Assembly (NCBI GenBank): GCA_013044415.1
Contig: JABEUO010000089.1
Span: forward strand, 1 to 11,861
DNA length: 11,861 bases
Direction: 5' to 3'
Source of the DNA: Acidimicrobiaceae bacterium
GTDB lineage: Bacteria; Actinomycetota; Acidimicrobiia; Acidimicrobiales; Acidimicrobiaceae
Shown: piece after piece, positions 6,465 to 11,861 of the stretch
Layout of the letters: each line of letters opens with the position of its first letter
Numbering within the stretch: the first letter of the stretch is position 1
The notes under the pieces: model-generated
What the model was told of the DNA's origin: nothing
What the model saw: the letters and a program-made list of their open reading frames with translations, nothing else
Databases searched by the model: none
Position numbers and translations under genes: made by a program

Positions 6465-7250
6465 GTGGTGAGAAGGTTGTTTTACGACGAAGGATCGAGC
6501 AACTCTAATGAAGAGGAGCCCTTGATTCCAGACCAACTCCCCGATATCGATGGGAGTAGCGCCCCAAAGTCAGATTCGAGCACCTCGAGTGGTAAGGCTA
6601 AGTCCGGCTATGTTTCGGGAAGCTCTGATCGCCCTGAGCAGAATGACTTCGAGCCTTGGCTAGGTTCTTCAGCTCGCCGCAACACTCCATTCGGACAGGG
6701 CGAACCGTCTGGGTTCGATCCAACTTGGGATATCCCTCGCTTTGGCGAAGACCGACGCGGCAGGGGATTCGGTCCATTTCAGAATGCGAACTACAGTCAG
6801 CAGGTAGGGGTTAACTCACGGCCGGGGATGGAACTTTCTGACGGATTTCACGCCTATGCGGGTTTTTGGCGGAGATTCTTCGCCTTGATGATCGACGGCA
6901 TGATGCTTACCATTGTGTTCGAATTGACCTTGAGTATCAACAACTCAAAAACGACGGGATCCTCTCTAGTCTCATTTCTAATTAACTTGGTTTACTTTAC
7001 GCTTCTTTTGGGTGGGCCGTCGGGCCAGAGCGTCGGATGCAAACTTACCAAGATCAGGCTGCTAGCGGTTGATGGAAGCGTTGCAGGGTATAGAAAGGCA
7101 CTTTTGAGGCAGCTCTACTCGATCATCTCCGGTCTGACCTTCCTCCTCGGCTACCTAATGATGCTCTTCACTCCTAGGCGTCAGACTCTTCACGATATGA
7201 TGGCCGGGACTATAGTCGTCGATGTACGAGCAATGAATATCGACCGATAA
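6465..7250 (+). CDS. RDD-domain membrane protein with acidic disordered N-terminus
   Basis: A 261-residue protein. Residues 1-125 are polar and low in complexity, rich in Ser, Asp, Glu, Pro and Gly, with no predicted fold. From about 128 it is an RDD domain: GFWRRFFALMIDGMM (Arg136, Asp144 of the signature) opens the first membrane helix (about 137-157), followed by helices near 166-184 and 216-236 and the closing TLHDMMAGTIVVD with the conserved Asp244. The segment GGPSGQSVGCKLTKIRL between helices is also typical. RDD proteins sit in the cytoplasmic membrane; some are linked to ion or Na+/H+ exchange, but most have no known role, so no function is assigned. GTG codons at 6465 and 6468 are both possible starts, and a very short leader is likely. 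The gene diverges from hisS, and its last codons form the first copy of a small repeat. Confidence 0.88.
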   Translation: MVRRLFYDEGSSNSNEEEPLIPDQLPDIDGSSAPKSDSSTSSGKAKSGYVSGSSDRPEQNDFEPWLGSSARRNTPFGQGEPSGFDPTWDIPRFGEDRRGRGFGPFQNANYSQQVGVNSRPGMELSDGFHAYAGFWRRFFALMIDGMMLTIVFELTLSINNSKTTGSSLVSFLINLVYFTLLLGGPSGQSVGCKLTKIRLLAVDGSVAGYRKALLRQLYSIISGLTFLLGYLMMLFTPRRQTLHDMMAGTIVVDVRAMNIDR

Positions 7251-7318
7251 TGCGTGTCGACCGATAAATCGACCGACGGATACAGCCTCTCATTTCTGTA
7301 CCGAAACCCAATCGACCG
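7239..7318 (+). repeat. Repeated TCGACCG(ATAA) units at the RDD gene end
   Basis: TCGACCGATAA occurs at 7240-7250, where it encodes the last residues and stop of the RDD protein, and again at 7257-7267. TCGACCGA follows at 7269-7276 and TCGACCG at 7312-7318. The spacing is irregular. Local duplication of the gene end, or a cluster of binding sites, would both explain it. Confidence 0.7.
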
Positions 7319-7339
7319 CCTCTTCGCAAAGGAGGTTTT
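7319..7339 (+). terminator. Probable intrinsic terminator after the RDD gene
   Basis: CCTCTT (7319-7324) pairs with AGGAGG (7330-7335), including one G-U pair, around the loop CGCAA, and is followed by TTTT. It lies about 70 bases beyond the RDD stop. The six-base stem and short T-run make it a modest terminator, but its position is right. Confidence 0.5.
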
Positions 7340-7650
7340 CCCGGGGATTTGCTCCTGGGAGACTACCGCGGAGGAGGGTCGTCCCCCTTTCCGTCAGCGG
7401 ATTTGCTTATGGGACCTTAGTTAGGATTGGATCAAATACTTCAACCTGTAGGTTCAATTGCCGATAGGTGTAGTGAAGCATGATAAAAATATGGGCGAAC
7501 AGGTCTGTAAGCCCGTACAAGAGGGGAGAATCAAACCAAAACTATGGTCCCGAATCCGCATTCCTCCTCAAATATCTCTCTACCAATCGCTTGGCGAATC
7601 GACGGTTTTACGGGATCGTCATTTGAGGTATTCACGGGGAACCGCTCTCG
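7340..7650 (+). other. Leader region of the c-di-GMP gene, with two related stem-loops
   Basis: This stretch has no convincing gene. GGATTTGCTCCTGGGA (7345-7360) recurs with two changes at 7399-7414. Each copy can fold with its flanks: the first as CCC-GGGG-ATTTG-CTCC-T-GGG, the second as GTC-AGC...GCT...GAC. A further imperfect G/C-rich hairpin (about 7370-7392) lies between them. Further on is the inverted repeat AACCT-GT-AGGTT (7443-7454). It does not match the GEMM-I c-di-GMP riboswitch consensus. Some of it may be the 5' leader of the giant gene; no clear promoter was found. Confidence 0.4.
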
Positions 7651-10600
7651 ATGATCAACTCGCGGAGGCTATCAAGTAGCGAATCCAAAGGTAACGCAGC
7701 TCGAATTAGCCACCATCAGGACATCGCCGAGAAGTTTGTATCTAGATACTTTTCGTCCGAGATATCTGACGAGGCCAATAACTGGATGTCTTCCTATCTA
7801 AGTGATCAAGAGGCGGAAAACATCAGAGAGCAGATGAAGGGGTTACTTTGCCTGCTTTTCGCTCCCGAGTTAGACGAACGGGCGGTGACTTCGAGGACCA
7901 ACGCAATGGCGCGTGCCCACGTCATGACCGGAATCCCCTTTGGCTGGATGGTAGAACTCATCCCCCTAGTGGTCGAGACATACCGAGGGGAGATGGAGGG
8001 GGAATTTGAGGCCCATGAGTTGGCCCTCCAATGCGCCAATTTAGAAGTCTTGCTCAACAGACAGATGAAGTTCGTATTGGACTTCGAGAGTCAACGCGAG
8101 AAATCCCACGTCGCATTCCTGGCAGAACTTAGTCAGATAACTAATAAGTCTTCTACCCCCTCCGACCTAATCCAGCAGGTACTTAGGGCCCTGTGTGGTC
8201 TCGACGGAATTACCGGGGCTTACTTTGGTCGCTTCAACAGCGATGACGAGTTCAAGTACGAATACATTGAAGGCGAATCATTCGAACTGCTGCGCGAATT
8301 CTCCGACAACGGACAACTTGCACCGGTATCAAAGCTCTCGGGATCAGTTACCGGACTTGGCCCCGCCGGTCGGGCTTGGAGGTCCGGCGAAGTCCAGTAT
8401 TCACCCTCTATCAAAAGGGACCCTTCCATGGCCCCCTGGGCCGAGGCTTGCAACTCATTTGGGGTCAGGAGTCTAGCCCAGCTTCCAATCACCGACGTTC
8501 AAGGAGATCCCCTCGCCCTCGTTGGAATCTACTCTTGTTGGCCCGGATACTTCGGAGCGCCTACCGTGCAGCGCCTATTGGAGTTCGTAAGGCAGCAAGT
8601 AAGTACCACATGGACGAGACTTGGCACGCCTAGCGTACTGTCCAACGAGACCAGGAGGGTCTTTCAAGGCATGCTCGGCGAAAGCCGAATAGACATGGTC
8701 TATCAGCCAATTCTGGATCTGAAAACGGGTCGCGTGCACAAACTTGAAGCATTGGCTCGTCTCAGAGACCACAGCGAAAAGCAGCTCATTCCAGACGATT
8801 TCCTATCGGCTTTTGGCGCCGATGATCTGTTCGAACTCTTCAAATTGGGATTCCTCCAAGGAATAGAGGCACTATCGTTCTGGCGGGCACACGGCATCGA
8901 TACCGAGGTCTCCTTTAATCTTGCAGCAGGAGGATTCTTCGATTCGAGATACCTCAGCTTCATCTCTCATGAGTTGGATCGAAGCGAACTCGACCCGACC
9001 AAAATCACCATCGAATTTACCGAAGGTGCCACCGAGAACGAAGGTCTGGGAGTTCAAAACATCATCAAAAGCCTGAAAGGGCTCGGGGTAAAGCTTTCCC
9101 AAGACGACTTAGGCTCTGGGTTCAGCTCACTTAAAAGGATGGAAAAATTTGGCTTTGACGAGGTAAAGATCGACCAAATGCTGGTCCGAGATCCTTCCGA
9201 TCCCAGAAACACAATCAAATTGATGGAGCACCTCACAAGCTTGGCCCATGACATGGGGATCGCAGTTGTAGTCGAGGGGCTCGAGACTGAGCCTCTCCTC
9301 CAAGCGGCGGCTGTATGCGGCGCAGACTACGGTCAGGGTTACGCCATCGCCAGACCGATGCCGAGGGGCTACTTGACCACCTTTGTGAGAAACCTCCATT
9401 GGCACAGTCCCATCGAGCGACCGACGACCAATCTAGGCGGGATAGCAAAGCTCAGGCAATGGGCAAAAAAGGCGGAACTGCTCGCCGACTATCCCGAGGC
9501 TCTAAATGACCCTCGCACTATCGCAGAGCTACGCGGTAGTCTCACATACCTTTCGAGCCCGCAAGTTGCGAGCCTGCTAGGGAAGCTCGAGGAGGCTCTC
9601 AAATATGGGATCTCCCCTCAGTACTACCAAATTAAGTCCGACCTGGCTAAGGAGCTCTACATTTCGGGGGCCCACACTCCCGAGATCGATCGACCCTACG
9701 ACGTCGAACCCTACGACAGTGCAGATTGGAATTCCGCCGCTACCTCCTTGAGGTCGCTATCTTCTAGCGACCTCTACCGATTAGCCGAAGTCCAGAGTGA
9801 CCTCTTCGAGATTCTCGGCTACGACTCAAATCCCGATGAAGCGCTTGAAAAGCTCTGTCTCTTGGCCGAAGGCACGGTTGCCAATTCGACCGCGATGATC
9901 TTTATTGCCGACCCCGACGGTTCGTTGAACCTAGAATTCGCCCCGACTCTTTCTGCCGCCGCAAAGTCTGCATTGAGCGTAAGACTGCCACTCTCATCTT
10001 CTGGAGCACCGGCAAATTCCTATCTGAGCAACCAGCCGATCTACATCGCCAGCAACAACAGCGATCCAAGGGCAGCCGACATCAGGGAGACGATGAGCGA
10101 CCTCGGCTTCGTATCGTGCTGGAGCGCGCCGATAAGGGGGCAGTTCGACAGGGTGTTGGGGGTATTCGCCATCGCCAGTAGCGAAAATAAGCTGCCGAAT
10201 ATTTACCAGAGGGAGTTCTTGTCGACCGTCACACTCGCTGCCCAAAACGCAATAGGTCGCCTTATAGATAAGCTAACTTTCGAGAAAAATTCCCTGAGGT
10301 GGGCCAATCTCGCCAATACCAGGAGAGTTAGCAGGTTCTGCATCGACCTCGCTGACGGTTCGCTATTTGAAGTTTCAGATGAGGTATCCGAGTTCCTCGG
10401 TTACTCTAAGGAGCAATTGTCGAGCCTGGTCGCCTCGGACATTTCCAGGGACCTCGATGAAAGGTCAATCCAGAGGCTGGCGGCCGAACTTGGACTCGAC
10501 GGAACGAGTCATCTAGTCTCAAACTTCACCACCAGCAAAGGGGACGAGAGGCTCGTAGAGTTGCTCGTAGAGGTCTCCCAGAAGGAGAACCGTCGATACT

Positions 10601-11861
10601 TGGACACCACGATCGTAGATATCTCAGATCGGTCTAGATCGGAGCAGATTCTCGCTAGCAATCAGATGATCAGGGACCGGATACTAAACACTTCCGCCTT
10701 CTTCACCATGACTTTGGACCCGACCCAAAAGACCCTTATGGTAAATGAACCGGTCGTTACCATGATTGGCTCGAGTGAAGGAGAACTGCTGGGAAAGGAG
10801 TTTCCTTTCGACACCCTTTTGAGCGCTAAGGATCGCGAAGTCGTAGAGGGCGCCTTCATCTCGGCTAGTACGGATCGAAAGTCGAAGTCGGTCGACGTCT
10901 GGATCACGACATCGGACACCAAGCGGTACTACCTTACTTTGAGGATTTCACCAATCTTCGATACTTCGGGATCACTCTTGTCCTTCGTCTGCACCGCAAT
11001 CGACATGACCGACAGGTTCAAGGCCCAACAGGAGATTGAGAGGCAGAAGAATTTCGTCTCACAGATAATAGACGCCCTCTCCTCGGTAGTTATCGTCCTC
11101 GACGAGGAGTGCTGCATCGTACAGTGCAATCGTGCTCTCGAGGAGTTCAGTGGCTACACCTTCGACGAAATGCGCGGAAAGCGAAACTTCCACCTCAACT
11201 TTTACCCTCCCCAGGCGAGGCCCGGAGCCCTTAGGTGGTTCCAAGACGCCCTAAAGGGAGTTGCGCCCGAGCGTACCTCGACCACTTGGGTACATAAGTC
11301 GGGAGCGATAAGGACCCTGGAATGGAGGAGCTCGCACATTACCGATACGCAGGGCAAAATCCGCTATGTAATTGGTGTCGCCGTCGATGTCACCGAGGAC
11401 GACAAGAAGTCTAGAGAACTTAGGCGAGCGGCTGCGGTATTCGACAACTCGGTCGAAGGGATCATAATCGTCGGCAAGGACTCTACGATTACCGACGTCA
11501 ACGAGGGCTTTTCGCACATTTCCGGCTACTTCAAAGCCGAATGTGTAGGTAAAAATGCAGGCTTTTGGGGATCAGACGTTCACGATTCCAAATTCTTCGA
11601 AGAGATGTACCGTTCGCTAAGGGACGACTCTCATTGGAGCGGAACGATATGGAACCGAAAGAAGGATGGCGAAGTATTCCCAGTCCTGATGAACATCACC
11701 GCCATAAGGGATTCGCATGGTGAAATAGACCACTACGTAGCTATCTGTTCGGATATCTCTGAAATGATCCGCTACCAGAAACAACTCTCTGAAATGGCTT
11801 TCCATGACCTCCTTACGGGGCTGGCTAACAGAAGTTTCCTAGTCGACAAGATCAAATCCAA
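7651..11861 (+). CDS. Giant multidomain c-di-GMP protein: globin-like, GAF, EAL, GAF, four PAS, GGDEF (3' end outside window)
   Basis: One frame is open from an ATG at 7651 to the right edge, 1403 codons. Domains by residue: 1-150, helices resembling a sensor globin, with candidate proximal His90 in ARAHVMTGIPFGWM; about 155-335, GAF; 345-575, EAL phosphodiesterase; 580-700, helical linker without a recognised domain; 707-880, second GAF; 891-1005, 1009-1130, 1133-1258 and 1259-1378, four PAS domains; from 1383, the start of GGDEF (FHDLLTGLANR). The EAL domain keeps all expected metal and catalytic residues: Glu366 (EAL), Asn423, Glu455/Glu458 (EFTE), Asp485-Asp486, Lys506, Glu542 (VEGLET) and Gln562 (YGQGY). 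It should therefore hydrolyse c-di-GMP to pGpG. Whether GGDEF is active cannot be seen, because its signature lies past the edge. No membrane segments are seen, so it is probably cytosolic. An in-frame TGA at 7624-7626 bounds the start; the only ribosome binding site is a weak GGGGA about ten bases ahead. The globin assignment is the least certain part. Confidence 0.93.
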   Translation, partial: MINSRRLSSSESKGNAARISHHQDIAEKFVSRYFSSEISDEANNWMSSYLSDQEAENIREQMKGLLCLLFAPELDERAVTSRTNAMARAHVMTGIPFGWMVELIPLVVETYRGEMEGEFEAHELALQCANLEVLLNRQMKFVLDFESQREKSHVAFLAELSQITNKSSTPSDLIQQVLRALCGLDGITGAYFGRFNSDDEFKYEYIEGESFELLREFSDNGQLAPVSKLSGSVTGLGPAGRAWRSGEVQYSPSIKRDPSMAPWAEACNSFGVRSLAQLPITDVQGDPLALVGIYSCWPGYFGAPTVQRLLEFVRQQVSTTWTRLGTPSVLSNETRRVFQGMLGESRIDMVYQPILDLKTGRVHKLEALARLRDHSEKQLIPDDFLSAFGADDLFELFKLGFLQGIEALSFWRAHGIDTEVSFNLAAGGFFDSRYLSFISHELDRSELDPTKITIEFTEGATENEGLGVQNIIKSLKGLGVKLSQDDLGSGFSSLKRMEKFGFDEVKIDQMLVRDPSDPRNTIKLMEHLTSLAHDMGIAVVVEGLETEPLLQAAAVCGADYGQGYAIARPMPRGYLTTFVRNLHWHSPIERPTTNLGGIAKLRQWAKKAELLADYPEALNDPRTIAELRGSLTYLSSPQVASLLGKLEEALKYGISPQYYQIKSDLAKELYISGAHTPEIDRPYDVEPYDSADWNSAATSLRSLSSSDLYRLAEVQSDLFEILGYDSNPDEALEKLCLLAEGTVANSTAMIFIADPDGSLNLEFAPTLSAAAKSALSVRLPLSSSGAPANSYLSNQPIYIASNNSDPRAADIRETMSDLGFVSCWSAPIRGQFDRVLGVFAIASSENKLPNIYQREFLSTVTLAAQNAIGRLIDKLTFEKNSLRWANLANTRRVSRFCIDLADGSLFEVSDEVSEFLGYSKEQLSSLVASDISRDLDERSIQRLAAELGLDGTSHLVSNFTTSKGDERLVELLVEVSQKENRRYLDTTIVDISDRSRSEQILASNQMIRDRILNTSAFFTMTLDPTQKTLMVNEPVVTMIGSSEGELLGKEFPFDTLLSAKDREVVEGAFISASTDRKSKSVDVWITTSDTKRYYLTLRISPIFDTSGSLLSFVCTAIDMTDRFKAQQEIERQKNFVSQIIDALSSVVIVLDEECCIVQCNRALEEFSGYTFDEMRGKRNFHLNFYPPQARPGALRWFQDALKGVAPERTSTTWVHKSGAIRTLEWRSSHITDTQGKIRYVIGVAVDVTEDDKKSRELRRAAAVFDNSVEGIIIVGKDSTITDVNEGFSHISGYFKAECVGKNAGFWGSDVHDSKFFEEMYRSLRDDSHWSGTIWNRKKDGEVFPVLMNITAIRDSHGEIDHYVAICSDISEMIRYQKQLSEMAFHDLLTGLANRSFLVDKIKS

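Noticed and set aside
7251..7650. c-di-GMP-I (GEMM) riboswitch ahead of the c-di-GMP gene
   Set aside because: Only a chance CGCAAAG string is present; the two conserved GEMM helices and their joining motif are missing.
7458..7679. 73-codon TTG-started forward frame before the giant gene
   Set aside because: No ribosome binding site, no recognisable motif, and it overlaps the start of the clearly coding frame at 7651.

Overview
This window of about 53% G+C looks like an actinobacterial chromosome, possibly Acidimicrobiia-like. The reasons are the frequent GTG and TTG starts, tight head-to-tail gene overlaps, a probable near-leaderless promoter, an RDD membrane protein and an EamA-type exporter. 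This placement is an inference from gene style; no taxonomic marker was tested. No insertion sequence, CRISPR array, rRNA or tRNA gene was seen.

Left part (1-3194, + strand): a sulfur-handling neighbourhood. The first 119 bases are the 3' end of a rhodanese-like gene cut by the window edge. A 404-base non-coding stretch follows, with a triple 11-bp tandem repeat and a perfect 12-bp palindrome. Then come three overlapping genes: a DsrE-family protein with a CxxC motif, a sulfide:quinone oxidoreductase-like flavoprotein with exactly two cysteines, and an IscS/NifS-type cysteine desulfurase. Together they suggest generation, carriage and oxidation of sulfane sulfur or persulfide.

Middle part (3195-7250): a 321-base gap without a convincing gene, then a small antibiotic-biosynthesis-monooxygenase-fold protein (+). 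On the minus strand are a ten-helix EamA/DMT exporter and, upstream of it, histidyl-tRNA synthetase hisS, best started at a TTG with a strong ribosome binding site. Divergent from hisS is an RDD-domain membrane protein with a long acidic, disordered N-terminus, probably read from an extended -10 promoter only a few bases ahead of its GTG.

Right part (7251-11861): after a small terminator and a 400-base leader with two related stem-loops, one uninterrupted reading frame runs from 7651 off the right edge (1403 codons visible). It encodes a giant multidomain cyclic-di-GMP protein: a globin-like helical sensor, GAF, a catalytically complete EAL phosphodiesterase, a helical linker, a second GAF, four PAS domains and the beginning of a GGDEF diguanylate cyclase domain. 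The EAL domain precedes GGDEF, the reverse of the common order, and each catalytic domain has its own sensor block. This gene is the most unusual item in the window.
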